A stretch of DNA of 64,000 nucleotides from Capitulum mitella (lineage: Eukaryota > Arthropoda > Thecostraca > Pollicipedomorpha > Pollicipedidae): the NCBI GenBank assembly GCA_030062745.1, contig CP099844.1, positions 8,765,551 through 8,829,550 on the forward strand, read 5' to 3'. The notes beneath the pieces were generated by a model. That model was not told the origin of the DNA. It saw only the letters and a program-made list of their open reading frames with translations, and made no database searches. How positions within the stretch are numbered: the stretch's first letter is position 1; each line of letters starts with the position of its first letter. The position numbers and the translations under genes are program-made. Positions 10,860 to 24,600 of the stretch are shown here, in pieces.

Positions 10860-13800
10860 AGATAGCTGTGTCCCAAAGAAATTCAACGATACCTCATTCG
10901 ACTCCGTTAGGTCAACTAGGGACCTTCTAGGTCAGGTTAGACTTTGATAGGGAGGTACAGTTCGATTTTGTGGAGTTAAAAGCGACACATTTGGGGACAA
11001 ATAGATGTGAAACAGTCTCGTTTACCACGCCCAGTGTCATAAATTAGTACAGGAATATTCTAATGAGAAAAGGTGATCTTAGTTCATTGATCTCGTTTGA
11101 CCTTGTAAAGTTCGTGAACCTACCTTATGTGATCTGTTTGCATGTGGGCTATCATTCTGAACCGATTTCACCCGTCATTTACCGTTCATGCATACCTATT
11201 GTCCTAAAACAATAAAAAACGACATTTGGTGCAAAAATCGCTCTTGAAGCCTTGAATTATGGCGTCATGGCTTAGACCTCAGATGACGTGGGGTCACTCT
11301 TTTTTCAAAACGTACGAAATGAAAGGATCATCAGCTAAGCCAAATTTCACGGCGCTGTCGAGCGCCGTATTATCGTGGTCCAGGAAACATTGCATAGGGG
11401 CGACATCCACCCCCTCGTCCGGCGAAGGTTATGACACCTTTCGCCGTCTTAAGAGATACTTTTTTGTTTGGAATAAGGATAAGCATCTCCTAAGATGAGA
11501 ATGAGATGCTGCATTTGGTTTTCGCCACAAGTGCAACGTTTAGTCTTTTCTGAGAACTCATAAGAACTGCGTTTTAAAATAACCGACAGGAATGAAAAAT
11601 ATAAGCCTGCCTCAACTATGGTCCCGCGGAACATTTTTACTAAGGCGACCTACGAGATGGGACTGGTTCGGCTCTTTCGAGACCAATCGATTGCACACAG
11701 TGTGACAGTTTGCTTTTTTTTCTACTCAGGTCAGGTTTCAAATGGACCTAAGAGATGCTGGCGGATCGGAAGCAAATCGTCAAGGACATATAATACTTTG
11801 TTTCTGACTGATATGACTAGACCTTACATGAGACCTCTTTCTGACGTTGAGGAGCAAATATGAGGTATTCGCAGTTTGTATCGCCTTCATATGAGGTCTG
11901 AAATGTCCATAATTCCTAGGAAGGTCAAACCATATAACTGACCTTGTCCGAAGTTTCAAAGATTACAATAGGTCACAGGGTCTTCACCCGCTGCATTAAC
12001 TTTCTACGGGAATTTAGCTTTGAAAATAATTTTACTTGCCCCAAGGCACAAAATGCCTAAGTCAGGTTCAGAAATTGAGTGGAGCTATTCGATGTCAAAT
12101 GTTCAATATAAAATACTTTTTCTTCTCTCCTTGTCTATTCGGCAGATCACAGCCAAACTTTCTTGAAACTTTGCGTTTATGATAAACGTTACCCAAAATG
12201 GTGGTTGACTTAGGTCGGATCAGTCCAAGTTAAGGTAGGACAACGTCTGAAAACACAACATTTTGTTAAAATGGAGAATAACAATATATGGTGCAGGGGC
12301 GTAGGAACCAGGAGGAGGGGGCAGAGGGCGGCTGCCCACCCCAACCTTGGGCAAAATTTACCATTAACCATATGATGGCGCACGGAAAGAAACGAGATAA
12401 GAATCACGTTTCCCCCTACCCTTCTCCACAGAGGCTGGTTACTCCGGTACTTATGTGGTTAGTAGTTAATGGGTGAGATAATCCAATGCGCTTTTCGCTG
12501 CGGGTGGCTTAGGTCAACTTAGATGGTTTAATCCAATATCAAACAAGCTCAACAGACTAAATCCCCGCGTAATGTTACTCGGGTCTTCTAGTTAGTTTTG
12601 AGGATAGGACAGAATGACATGTTTTTACCATTTCTTTTCGGGAGCATCTTTTGACCTGACCGAGTATGGCATGTCACTTGCTGGAGCGACATCGTCACCT
12701 TAATCGCTTCAGTGACGGACAGATGGCTCGTGAAGCGTTAATACTTCTCCAAAGGATAACGATGCTTTTTTAAGGTAACTTATTGCGGGACTAAATGGCA
12801 AATGACGTTACACAATGATATCCGGAACCTGACGAAGCATAGTGAAATGATTTAGTATAAAGTTTTAGCATAGTGAAAGTAGCTGAGCCGTTCAATCTGC
12901 GTTTGCAGCACACAAGTTATTAGCGTGATGTTCTGGGCGAGGCAGGTGGAGGTTCACTTGCACGTCTTGCATTCTCTGCAGCATAGGAAGCAGGGTTTTG
13001 TTTACCGTTATTAATGACGTTCCGATGAAAACTAAGCGATTTCATTGGCCTGGGACGAAACGTAAGCGTGCTTTCCGCGACTGTTATGAAAAAACGGTCA
13101 AAAATTAGATTGTGTTCCACTGTCCAGCCGGGAATTATTTTGTTTTTTAATTACTTAGAAATGGTCAGGAAACGGAACATGCGCAACCTCTCGCAACGTT
13201 TAAGTCCGATCAGTACTTCCAATCCTGATACCAGCCAAAGTAAGGACTCCAATGAATGATCGTGCAAGGCTTGATTGAAATACTATTTCGCGAAAATAAA
13301 ATCCCTTCAAAATATACTGTCAGTTTGTTCTCACTCGTTGTGAACAATTTTCGAAAATCATGATTTTTGGCCAAAAATCCCCTTGGCTGTCATTCAGCTG
13401 CGCAGTTTTTGCGACCGCTCAAATGAAATGTTTCTTAACCATCGCCCAACCAACACCCTAAAGTGGGCAGCCTGAGCCGGGGGCGGGGGGGTGGATGCAT
13501 TTCAACGCCCCCATCTTGCGAACGGAGAGTCGGAGAAAAAATGATACTTTTATCGTCGGAAAGCTCGCCACGAGTACATTCCAAAGCATTTAAAAAGTCT
13601 GGAAAATACTGAGAAATATGGAGACTTTTTGGCATGTATATGTAAAAAATAGGACTTACCAAAAAGAGCTCTAGCTCCGCCCGTAATAAAGCTAGAACAA
13701 TTCTAAGCATACCAATGAAAGTTTAATAGATTTGCATTATGCTGACATATCATTTACAACATGCATGTTATCACATGTCGCACCAGATGGCCAGATATGT

Positions 13801-14100
13801 CATTTTCATTTCGATACATCTGTGAGGTTTTTGAACGTTGCCAGCGAGCTGTTCTCAATGTATGCTTCCAAAACGGTAAAAACGATCTGTGAAAAAATCT
13901 TCAAATATTTACAGACTAGAACGCCCATGATCCGACGCGACCTGGCCTGATCTTGTGACGTGGTTTAACATTCACCCGTTTGTTTTATTTCATGTTCTGT
14001 CGAGGGATCAATAATGATACAAACAGAAGGGAAAGGCAAACCTTTGCACTGAAACTCCTTGGGTTTCACAACCGTAATAAACAGCGTGCTGCATAAGGTC
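10860..14100. other. Repeat-derived intergenic stretch with scattered AGGTCA/TGACCT motifs
   Basis: There is no coding gene I can support. Motifs of the AGGTCA type recur in both orientations (for example around 10915, 10932, 11105, 11720, 11925 and 12650). A patch near 12290-12350 beginning GGTGCAGGGGCGTAGGAACC with GC-rich inverted flanks looks like the end of a dispersed element, but I cannot find its other end. Open frames are short and featureless. Confidence 0.4.
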
Positions 14101-14104
14101 AGCC

Positions 14105-15995
14105 ATATGATCTGACCTGACGTTGGATCACGGCCTCCTTTGAAGCGACCTTGGGTTTCGCCTTTTATGCTTAGATCTGCCATTGTCTCATGAAATAAAA
14201 TAGAAGAATAAAGCCGGACATCTGGATATGAAGTCAGCTCCTACCATGGTGATCTCGCATGATCTCAGGTGACCTAAGGTACTTTCACAGCTTGGAAGCG
14301 TCCTGGTGCAATTATAGCTTGAAAACCGACCGCAGTGCCTATTTTTACCCCACGAATCACCAAAACGGGGTTTTAACCTGGCACAGACTGACGTGTTTTT
14401 ATAACCACGACCGCCTGGGGGAGTAAACAGGGCACCTACCTGTTATCTCAGGTTCTTACCGGTGGATCTGAACCTTTCTACCACCAATCAAAAGCCCGAG
14501 TCTTGCAATCCAGAAAATATTATTTTAGCCCCGGTCACATGAATGATGACGTCACGGGTCACGCAAAACGCCATAACACGACGTCGGAAAAACTGACATC
14601 GGTTTGTACATCATATCATTGGCAATACTAGTCTACGGTCCTTCAGCTGGGTATCAAACGAAAGGCTACGATCTTCACTTACCAGCGGCAGGCCAAAATG
14701 TTTTAAAAATGTCGGGTCAAGGTCAGCCTAGGTCAAATGAAATACTGGTTTTACTTTTCATGTCAAAGATCGATACCTTTTCGCAGCCGTTTTGATTCTC
14801 ATGACAAAAAGGTCGGGAGCAAAACCTTCTGATGATCAGTTTCGCATTACCTTGTTTTCACTCAGTCAAAGTCATTTAAGGTCAGGTCAGATAAGGCTGC
14901 ATTACTCTTCCTGACAGACAACAATATTTATTCGTTGGGACCCTTAACTGCGTCAAGTACAGAACTGAAAAGACGTCTCGCGATTATTAAATCCGCCCTG
15001 TCCGTTCCTTATCGGGTCAAGGCTAAGTCAGGCCAGTACAGATAGTCACTTTTCATCTTCTACTAGGAACAATAACTGTTCTTTGCTGCTACTGAACGAT
15101 GTTCCACAGACCATGTTATATTTCATTTCATTTTGATATCTACGTATGACGTGACCCAACATGACCTAACATTGCACTTAGTGAACCTTTCTTAGAGGCT
15201 CACGTAGATTTACTTGTCTGGCTTGAACGATGGGGAAGGTCAGCGGTAACCACTTCCATCATCCATAATGCAAATCAGCCCAATTGTCATCATGCGTGTG
15301 ACCTAGTATGACTTCTAATATTGATGTATCACGATTGTATATCTTTTTGGAGACCGTGTCCCATGTCATTTCAACTAATCCACGCATCATATTCGCGGAT
15401 ATTGTAAAAAATGAACCATGTTCACGCCACAGCCCAAAGAAGTAAAAACATGTATGCAAGGGTTCACGTATGACGTCATATCTCCGTGATCGGACCTAGC
15501 ATGTAAATAATTTTGATGTCAAAATATGCAAGATTGACTGGTCAATAGGTATTGAAAGTCTGATTGGGCTGGCTTTAATATTTCGGAAGTTATTCAAGAA
15601 AAAAACCGTGGGGGTTGCCCTATTTGACAATCCCCAGGCGGTGCCGGGTTAAGCTCCTTTTTGCCGGTTTATGTGACCTGACCTGGTCTCATGGCCCTCA
15701 TATCAACACTACTCGTCATGTTTAGTGACTATCTTAGTCCAGGAATGAATGTCTGGTACCAACAAGCCGAAGAAACAGTTCAAAGCCATTAGAAGCAGGG
15801 AAATAGGGTGGAAATTGAATTGACGTAAGGTCACTGACCTTGACCGTGACAATAAGGTCGACATATCACTATTCTTAGGACTACCTTCGATTACTTTCGT
15901 TGAAAGCTTCAAGGAGATAGATTCCACGGCAAGGGTTGTATTTCTTTTTATCAGAGGTTGGCCTTTTTACGTGACTTGATCAGTGACCTGACAAG
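14105..15995. repeat. Zone of AGGTCA/TGACCT motifs at roughly 155-bp spacing
   Basis: AGGTCA-type hexamers, often doubled, occur near 14113, 14270, 14567, 14722, 14882, 15015, 15163, 15300, 15493, 15676, 15832 and 15985. Most gaps are 130-190 bp, averaging about 155 bp where consecutive. Between motifs, short similar phrases recur, such as pyrimidine-rich CTTTTCAT-type stretches. This suggests an old, strongly diverged tandem array or several related transposon remnants rather than unique sequence. No gene is visible. Confidence 0.4.
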
Positions 15996-16229
15996 ATGAG
16001 AAATTGAAAATTCTGCAGGACATGCGCGAGGAATATAGAAGGAGGTACTGAAAATTTCAGTATCTTCCATCAGCAAAAGTCCTTAAGGGGAAGGGGTGAC
16101 TGTCAACTCCCCTCCCCCCGGTGAGGGGTAATAGCCTAACCAATATCTGGCTAGTGCAATCCATCTTTCTTCGCAGTACACTGTTTTTCTGGTTTTTTTT
16201 CTTGTTACGCTGGGGTGGCCGAGTTTAGA

Positions 16230-17067
16230 TAGTATCATGAGCATTTCGTTCACCTGAAAGACTGCCGTATACTTTTGTTTTGCCTTTCAGGTTAATATCA
16301 GGTCGGGTCACGAAACTATGGCCTAAAACAATAAAACACAAAACTGTGTGCTTACTTTATATCAAGATGGCCAAAACAGGACTTTTGGCAATGTAGTCAA
16401 TCCAAATGATTGAAAACATCTTGAAACACTATAAATTAAATTCAAAACCATCCCATTTGGCTATAAGATCATTCAAGGTCATTTAAGGTCATAGGTCGCA
16501 AGCTGACCCGATGAACATGCGACTACGACAGTTTCCCCTTTTTCTTGTCCCTGGCGCCGCCTGTGCTAAGACTGTAACACCTACAAATACATACAATGTC
16601 GTACTATTTGCACTTCTTGAGTACAAAATGACTAGTAAAAGCAAAAAAAAGAGATAGTTTTAGCTTTCGAATCGTTTTATGTCAACTCAGTTTTCAAAAA
16701 AATATTCCTCCCTTTTTCCAAACCCTTTGAACACCTACGAATTTTCCCAAAATTCCAAACACATGGACATGTGGGAAAAGCCCCATCGATTAGCTTTTGA
16801 TTTTTGCAAATTGTATCCAAATCTACCTATAAACAGTAGGTTTATAACAAGTCAAAAATCCTCCCTCATTCTGACTCACCTTGTACTCTTTCCTGTAAGT
16901 TTTTCGAAACTTCTCTTTACAGAAATGTTGCTAACGCCATGGCACATCGATTGTCGTTTGTTGCTATAAAATCGGATGGGTAGTTCTCAAGATCTCGGGG
17001 GAGGGGCGAACAATCCCCCCTCATACGGGAATGCGCCCAAACGCTATGAGTACGGGACTAGCGTTAA
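16230..17067 (+). mobile_element. piggyBac-like non-autonomous element, copy B (5'-incomplete)
   Basis: This stretch is collinear with copy A from the internal segment TCAGGTCGGGTCACGAAACT (about 16300) through CTTGTCCCTGGCGCCGCCTG near 16545 to the right end, where a terminal-repeat relic GAGTACGGGACTAGCG runs into TTAA at 17064-17067. The left terminal repeat is not recognisable, so the copy is 5'-truncated or diverged there. It has no transposase. Confidence 0.65.
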
Positions 17068-17890
17068 TACGCTGTCCTCCTGCGGGAAATTTGTTTCTGT
17101 CCGTGTTCTAATGGCTTGCGACGTTGAGCGTCCTAAGCTGTCGGCATGAAGGTCAAGGGCGTAAAGGTAAACCTATCTCTGTACGTATATGAAAATGCAT
17201 CTTCGGTATAGTTGTACATTATAGCCACTTTCTCAACTACGAGTTTACCTATTTGACCCTACTACACGTAACCAGATTGATCCCACTTATTTTCGTTGTT
17301 TTTTTACTTTTGAGTTTAATGTGCGCCGGCTGCATTCTCAGATCAGTTCACTGCTGGAGAGCTGGAACAGTCCCATGAATTTAGCACTACTCTGCCAAAT
17401 GATAAGTAGGTTTCAAACGGAAGATGGCAAATACACAATAGGGAGATGGTATGTCACGTAAACTTACCAACGGCGTGTTGCACATAGCAGGTCAATTTTT
17501 GCAGTTGTGAGTTGCTAAAACCGAACACCGTGTCCTAAATCCACAGCGTCCACACGCCAGTGTTACGCTTTTTGCATAATGATCTGATTTTACCTTATCA
17601 AAACACTGCACCGAGAAATTCTTAGACCGAGCATTGTTTCGTGACGATATTTCTCGATATGGTGACGGTAGCATGTCTCCCTTGCACTTACCTTGGCAGA
17701 GGCATTTAAATCATCCAAGAATGTCAAGGCTCGGGGCCAAATCCTTCGGATGCCGCTAATCACCTCGGTCGGGCCTTCCCATCGTGTCGGGCCCGGCGAA
17801 ATGCTCGGCCTCTGGCAACCTCTTGACATCAGGCTCGTGATGAGCTCATCACCTCGGCCGAGACCTTCGCCCTGCAAAGCCTAGCACACG
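17068..17890. other. Intergenic stretch upstream of the WAP gene
   Basis: No gene is recognised. From about 17690 the sequence becomes GC-rich and grades into the promoter island of the downstream gene. It contains a near-duplicate phrase: CACCTCGGTCGGGCCTTC (17761-17778) and CACCTCGGCCGAGACCTTCG (17851-17870). Confidence 0.4.
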
Positions 17891-18506
17891 TGCGGCCCAC
17901 CCGGTGACCCGGGAGGAGAGCGACGTGCATCGGCGACGCCTTCGCGGCTCGGCCCTGCTGAGGGCCGCGGACCCCGGCACGTTAGGTCTCCTCGGGTATA
18001 CTGCTCTGGTCTCGGAAGGTCGGCGGACCAAACAGAGCGGTAGCCTGACTGGCCCACAAGTGCTGAGGCCGGAGCTGGTGGAAGAAGAAGTTGGTGGAGC
18101 CTGACACCCTGACACCCCTCCGGCGGTGCTGAGTTCGGGGACGGAGGCGCTGGGCCCGAGGGCTAGGCCTGGCGCCTTGACGCTTTACCGGCGGCGCTGA
18201 CCCCGGAAGCCGGAGGCGCTGAGCCCGGGGGATGGGCCTTACACCCTGGCACCCCGCCTGCGGCGCTGAGCCCAGGAGTGGCCGCGTCCGGGTCGGGCGC
18301 GCCAGCCGGCGGCGGCCGCCGACGCCGCGTCTGACGCTCATCCCGCGGCGGCTCAGCCGCCTTCTGGGAACGGCGACCGCCGGGCGCCGGTCCCCTCAAG
18401 GTGACACCGGCTCCGCCCGGCCGGCCGGCCGCGCCGCCGCCGCCTCAGACGGTCTCCGTCGACGCCTCCGAGCGGACTCACACCAGCGACCTCCGCCTCC
18501 GCCACC
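17890..18506 (+). promoter_or_regulatory. CpG-rich promoter/5'-UTR region of the multi-WAP gene
   Basis: GC- and CpG-rich sequence immediately precedes the start codon at 18507, which sits in a near-perfect Kozak context (GCCGCCACC-type: CCGCCACCATG). No convincing TATA box is visible, consistent with a CpG-island promoter. A GC-rich minisatellite with a period of about 68 bp occupies 18121-18270. The transcription start cannot be placed by eye. Confidence 0.55.
18121..18270. repeat. 68-bp minisatellite in the promoter/5'-UTR
   Basis: Units begin at about 18121, 18189 and 18258 with CGGCGGTGCTGAG-like starts and contain GGAGGCGCTGAGCCCGGGGG-like cores, giving a little over two copies. Confidence 0.65.
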
Positions 18507-18660
18507 ATGCTGGCCGTCCTGCTGCTCGTCTGCCTGGCCCGGCTGGCCGCCGCCGCCGGCCAACAGCCGGTGGAGATCGGTCTCCAGTGTGCTGACGTCG
18601 TCTGCGCCGGCAACGCCACTTGCGTCATCAAAGTCAGCAACGGCGAGCCTGTCTGCCTGG
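18507..18660 (+). CDS. Exon 1: signal peptide and FOLN-like module
   Basis: The ATG at 18507 is in strong Kozak context. The first about 17 residues ([17 protein letters not shown]) form a classic signal peptide with a Leu-rich core and an Ala-rich cleavage region before GQQPVEIG. A four-cysteine module follows, C-x4-C-x5-C-x10-C ([12 protein letters not shown] then VSNGEPVC). It contains an N-glycosylation sequon, NAT. The same spacing recurs in ten modules of this gene and resembles the N-terminal part of follistatin-type (FOLN) modules. The exon ends in phase 1 at a consensus GTGAGT donor (18661). Confidence 0.88.
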
Positions 18661-21600
18661 GTGAGTGGCGCGGGGTCGACTCGGGGCGGAGGCGCTTGCC
18701 TGGAGCGCGGCACGAGTTGCCACGACGTCTGACTCTGGGCAGAGGCACCGGCCGAGACCGTGGAGCCGTCGGCGCGGGTCCGACTCTCAAGAGAACTCTC
18801 GCTAATTAAATGCATCACGCAAATCTGACAACTATAATTTATTCACAACTTCCAAGTCCAGTACTTTCTTGGACACCAAACTGAGGTTTTATTGGAGGGT
18901 TTCAGATCTTGACAATCAGATAATCCGAAGTCGGGTGATAACGATCTCGCTGGCCTGCAACGCGAAACAGCATTTTTCATCCCTTTGCCTTGGGTATGTG
19001 CTGCTGCGTAGAGTCGCAGCACACTGGCTCATGCTTTTGTGCGGAAAGGACTGGCAAAAAGCGATTTCGTTCATTGACCTCGGATCTGGATTAACAGGTC
19101 TGGAGATTGGGAAAGGGAGCCTTGAGCTGGATCGGATCATCGTTTGAACATTTTTTGGCCATTGTTTCAGTGACTTGATTAAAGGTGAAGTCACGACATT
19201 TTGGCATGTTGCTGCTCATCTGTCGGCAGAATCCTTCCATAATGTGCCAACCTCTGGCTGCTGTGTTCGAAACATCTGGCAATCCAGAACTTTTCAGTAC
19301 TACTTTACTACCAGGCTTGATAAGTCATTTGTACGACAGCTCCCAAGAAATCCGGAAACGCGGATTGTCAGTGAATATTAATTTACGTACAGCTGCTTTC
19401 CTTTGCCGTTTAGAATATATTCTTTTGGTTTTGTTATGCGATATTTAAGGGTGTTATGCTCAGATTTGCGCGTCATTTGCATTGGACAAGTGAGGTTAAA
19501 TCATGGCAAGAACATTCGGCTAGTAATTGCTCTGGCCGGTGTTTAGAAAGATCAAATGCATTTTGGCCTACTGTATTGTTTTCTGCAGGTCCGTTGTTAA
19601 AACTTTTGTTTGAAGAAAACCGACAGAACTCATTTGCTTCATGCGTACCATAGTTATACATGTGCATGCGCATGTGTATAAAATGCAATTCCGACTACAG
19701 CCTGCAGTTCATCTAGTCCTTTGCAACTGGATACAACAAAGTGCCTTGGAACATTTTAGCCAAATGCCAGGTAGAAAGACAAAGGACAAATAAATCTGGT
19801 TCGTTGTTTAATTCGCAATTCAAACTTCGACCCATATGATAACATTTTGACGAGGAATTCCTGTAGCATTTTATGGTTCCAGTATGAAACCCTATTTCAT
19901 CGGCATACCCGAAGCAATTGCGGAAATGTAAAAGAAAACGTTTCCAGAAAAGAAATGCTCAAAATTAATGTTCAACATTTCATACCATCCCTCGGGTGGT
20001 CAAACATGGAAATCAGCGATTGCCTCAGAACTGTATTATTTCGCCTACATACTAAAACGTCAACCTTCCTTCCACCACTGGACCTGTTCTCTGCAGTTTG
20101 TAATATTTCATGGATCAACAGGATAATCTCTCTGAATCATCCCCACTCCGCCGTTTTACGGAGTCTTGTTTCGCAATTCTCCGCAGTGCAGGTGATGGTT
20201 GCGTATCATCACAGCTCGCTCATATTTGGCACCAGAGAGCTTATGGTCAAGCACTTGGACTCGGAGCTCCTTGAACGCCCAGGCGTCCTTGCCAAAGACG
20301 CTAAGCCTCGCCGACTCGTGAATTCCTCCAGTCTGAGGCAATGATTGCAACGCGATCTCCCTAGTCACGGCATAAGCGTTGAACTGGATTTTCAAGGTTG
20401 CCTTCTGGCCGTTCCACCACCACATGTTCTGCCTACCGGTGACTGTCTGTGCTTTGTTGTGCCTTGCACAGCTGAGGCGCCATTCAGAGAATGCACGAGG
20501 CTTCACAACGTCCGTCTTGTGATGAACAGTTCAATTTAGATTTTGACGCATTCCTATCTCTTGGCATGCTTTGTTGACAAAAACATCCAGCAAAAGAATA
20601 CAAACCAGTCTTGTGATTGGCCATCGCAGGAAATAATGCGTCTTGAGACTTGCGTCTACTTTTGATTTAGGATTTGCGATTGTCCGTTCTAAAAGCATCG
20701 TCCATGTTCTCCTTGTCGTAGGAAATCATGGCATAGAGCAATACGAATGAGACATGTCTATGCTAGCAATTTCCTAACAACGACGCATTTCATATTGTTC
20801 AGACCATTGCGAGGTACCGTGGTGATGCTGCAACGGTGATTCTATTGGGGTGACTCACGAACCAAAATCTCATGACAGAATTTAGAACAAAAAATCTCAG
20901 AATCATTCCAAGGCAGAAATTCCGCATCTACCGACCGAGCCTATCATAATGTCTCAGACGATCAGAGATATAGCAGGAACAATGCAAAATGCAAAGTCCA
21001 GCATTTCAAAGTCGCCAAGTATTTAAATTTTTCATTCGCTTACATCGGTAAGCCAGTGTCTTCCCGGAAACCACAAAGGTAAGATCGACGTCTCCCACGC
21101 CTTCATCGACAAAATCTGGAATAACGGGGCCTAATGCGATAAAAAGATAAACTTCTCTTGGCCCAGTTTCCGGAGAATGCCCTGCTCACCGGTGACAGAT
21201 CCATCGCCGACGACATTACGCCGGTATTAAAGTCAATCCCGCCAAGCCCTGGTCGCCGTGTCGCAGCCGAGGCGACCACGACGAAGATGCGGGATGGACC
21301 ACAGCCCGGCCGGGCCCGCCGCGGACTGCCGTTCTGACGGACTGAGGGCTCTCTGGGCGGGGTTTCAGTCGTCCTGCCGGCCTCAGGCAGCCCTCCTCGG
21401 ACACGGCGGGCTCCCCGCTCCGTTTTCAGTTATTCGACCGGCCGCAAACGGCTCTTCTCAGGGACAGACGGCTCCCCGCTTTCCTTCAGCTGTCCATCCG
21501 CCGCAGACTGAGGGGACGAAGGGCTCCAGCTCACCCTCAGCGGTCCATCCGTCGCAGACGGCCGAGACGTCGCCGGCTGTCGCCGCGGCCAGTCGGCTCG

Positions 21601-24600
21601 CCTTGACATAGACTTAGCTGGCGCTGTCTGGCGCCGGAGCCGCCTGCCGGGGTTTAGCGTCGGCACGTGCAGGCAGCCCTCCGCCGTTGGCCAGGGTCCC
21701 CGGCCACAGAAGGGCCGACTCTGGCACGCCCCGCAGCTGGCAGGCCGGTGGCAGGGCTGGGCCCGGTACTGGCCGTTATCTGCCTCTCCCTCGGGAGTTG
21801 TCTGGCTGTTGGCCGGCATAAAAGCCTCGGTAGGACCGTAACTCGAACCATTACACAGAAAATGAAACGAATCATGAAAAACTGTGCATCGGGATTTGCT
21901 ATGCATATTGCACCTATTCCAGGACATGAAATATCTTACGAAATGCGTTGCTGTTCTTGAAAACACCGACGTATATGCAGCACAGTACTTGATTTGGGCA
22001 CTTGCAGAGTACCACGCGTTAATTATTCAGATAATGAATAACATTTTATACGTTACATATTAAAACTACACGTTTTGTTATGAGCTTTGATTTGATAAGT
22101 AGTCTGCATTTGTGTGCAAGCATATTGGTTTTTATCGTTCCCCGTGAACTAGGGAACTACTTGCCGTAATGGGAAAAAGCAGACCGATCAAGAAATAGAT
22201 AAATATCTGTCTAAATTTGCACGATATAACCGGCATATTTTCGGGTGTTAAGCCTCGCCGGGCCGGCCTCCAGATTAATCTTCGCCAGGCCGGGGGTGGG
22301 GGTTCATAAGACCCCCAAATATCTCACGAACTATCATTCGCACAGAAAAAGTATAAACGGCGATAGAGAGGCCTTTGCGAACCGAGGCCCAAGCGTCCAT
22401 GTTAAGTCTATCTAGTCAATAATGAGGTCTCCAGCGGTCATCTTACGCCAAATGACCTAGCAACATTTTCGGCAGATAATGTGATAATGACGTTGTATGC
22501 GTTGCTCCAAAGAGACCAGGCATAGTAAAACCTGATATACCAATTCTGCGCAGTATTAGAGCACCTTAGGCCCAATTCGGCCATGTCGCGCAAAACTGAA
22601 AGTGAAGAAAAATTTCGTTGTTTTGTAAATGGAGGGTCGCGATTCTTTTGTTTACAACATATTGTACTTCGGCTGGATCGCGCCCCAAATGCGTTAAAGA
22701 TGCATATCAAGCCTACAGCTATCATACTAAGGTCATTCAGGGTCAACGCAGGTAAAAAATTCGACGCACATAAGCAAGCTATTTCTTGTGTCTGCCGTAT
22801 GATCTGCGTCATCACTTTTGCTCAGACACAGCAAAGTATGAAATCCTACGGCACTGGTGCATGCAATATCCCTTCTACATGATGAAATTCATGCACAAGA
22901 GCAATTGCTGCAGATAAGTCACACATACACGGGGGGCTGGCGAGTCTGTAACGTAAAAGGCCAATATTTGATAGGAAGTCATTTTATCGAGTGACGGGAT
23001 TTCACTTTGACAACCAGAAACAAGAGACATGGGTCAGTAAAAACTGAACAGGAAGTAAGCATAAATATGGTTCTTATTGTCTGTGGCTATGCAAAGTGTG
23101 TAATAATTGTAAAAAAGCAGCATTTTTGACAATGTCAAATTGCATCAGCCTGTGTAAAATAGAATAAATTCAATTTTTGAACATAAGTACGCACCTTACA
23201 TGAGTGCCTCTAGATCACATACGGCTGCGACAGACATACAAAGACTATAAACCGACGAATTACATTCCACCGCGGGACTAAAAATTCTGGATAAGACGTG
23301 GCACCTTTTCCTTTAACCTCTGACCCCAGGTCAGAGGTTAAAAGGTAAATTTGCACGTGCAAAGGATGCAAGAAAACCAGAGCGCATATTCAAACCAAAT
23401 TAAACTGAGCCAAAAATCCCAACCGGCAGCGCAAAAAAGCCCGAAGGTTTCGCTGACTTAAGATCAATGACCTGGACATTTCTGAAAAATTCGAGACAGC
23501 AGAATTCTTGCACCTGAGGCGGCATACGAACGCAATTAGTTTCATGTTAATCCATACATTTTACAAAAAAGTCGTGGCACTTTACTTTTTGGAAGATGTC
23601 TTAACTTGGCCTGTCCCTGGTCAGGGACCTGAGACGACCTCAAGCTGAAATACCGACAAAATAAGTAAAAAGAATGCATAAAAAGGCACCCAAGTTTCAT
23701 AATTTGCGTGATGCTAACTGCGGTAGCAGGGTAATATATTTCGTCGTGCAGAGGTTTCAGATATTTCCCCATTCATCTAAAGAAAAGGATCGGATGCACT
23801 TAAGCAGCAAACCTTAGTGAGCCATGGGCTGAAAGGTGCGTGACGAAAGTGCAGTATTTTTTGGCCTTTTTTGGTTACTCTTGATGCCTGTATTGGGTCC
23901 TCTGAAAGAGGGAAAGGAAACATCACTGGCATGTTATGTGTTTAACTCTGAATCACCAGACAGTCGTTTGAAACACATTGTTAAATAGTTGCATATTCAT
24001 ATTTTTATCCTATCAGTTGGATATGGGCTTATTTACTAGCGTCAGAAACGGGCAGTATGACTGTTTTTCCTAAGTCGTCTTCTTTAAGTCAGCTTTTGGT
24101 AACGGGAATTCTAAAAAGTCCAACAGAGTTATGAGGCCATTCAAACTGCGTCCCGCTTAAAAAAAACCTAAATACCGAGTGAGGAAAGCAAATGTAAATA
24201 CAGAGACTCAGTACCATAGATGAGAAGGTTGATAAATCAGGCAGAGAAAGGTAACTTTATGAAAATCTGTCGAACGTAACACACGGAGTACGTTGTGTAT
24301 TAGATAACATGCACTGTTTGCCATTTGCTACCACCAGAGGAAGGTAAACATACGACGAGGCAACAAACGACTTCTCTTCCACAATAGTCATCCACTGCAT
24401 AAACGTACAACTCGGCCGTGGACGCGTGCGATTCGCTGAAGAGCTGATTCGATCTCTCAGTGACTGCACTTCTGCATCGGCGGCTGCCTCCCGCTGTGTA
24501 CTAGCCGGACACGCGTCCTGAATTATTCAGCGGCAGCGGGAGGCCCGAACATTTCCGGTCCGGCCCGGGACCAGCGGCCCATTTCCGGTCCGTTCGGGAG

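Noticed and set aside
12290-12350. GGGGCGTAGGAACC-type phrase resembling a dispersed element end
   Set aside because: Only one end is visible and no partner end or target duplication could be found, so it is not annotated as an element.
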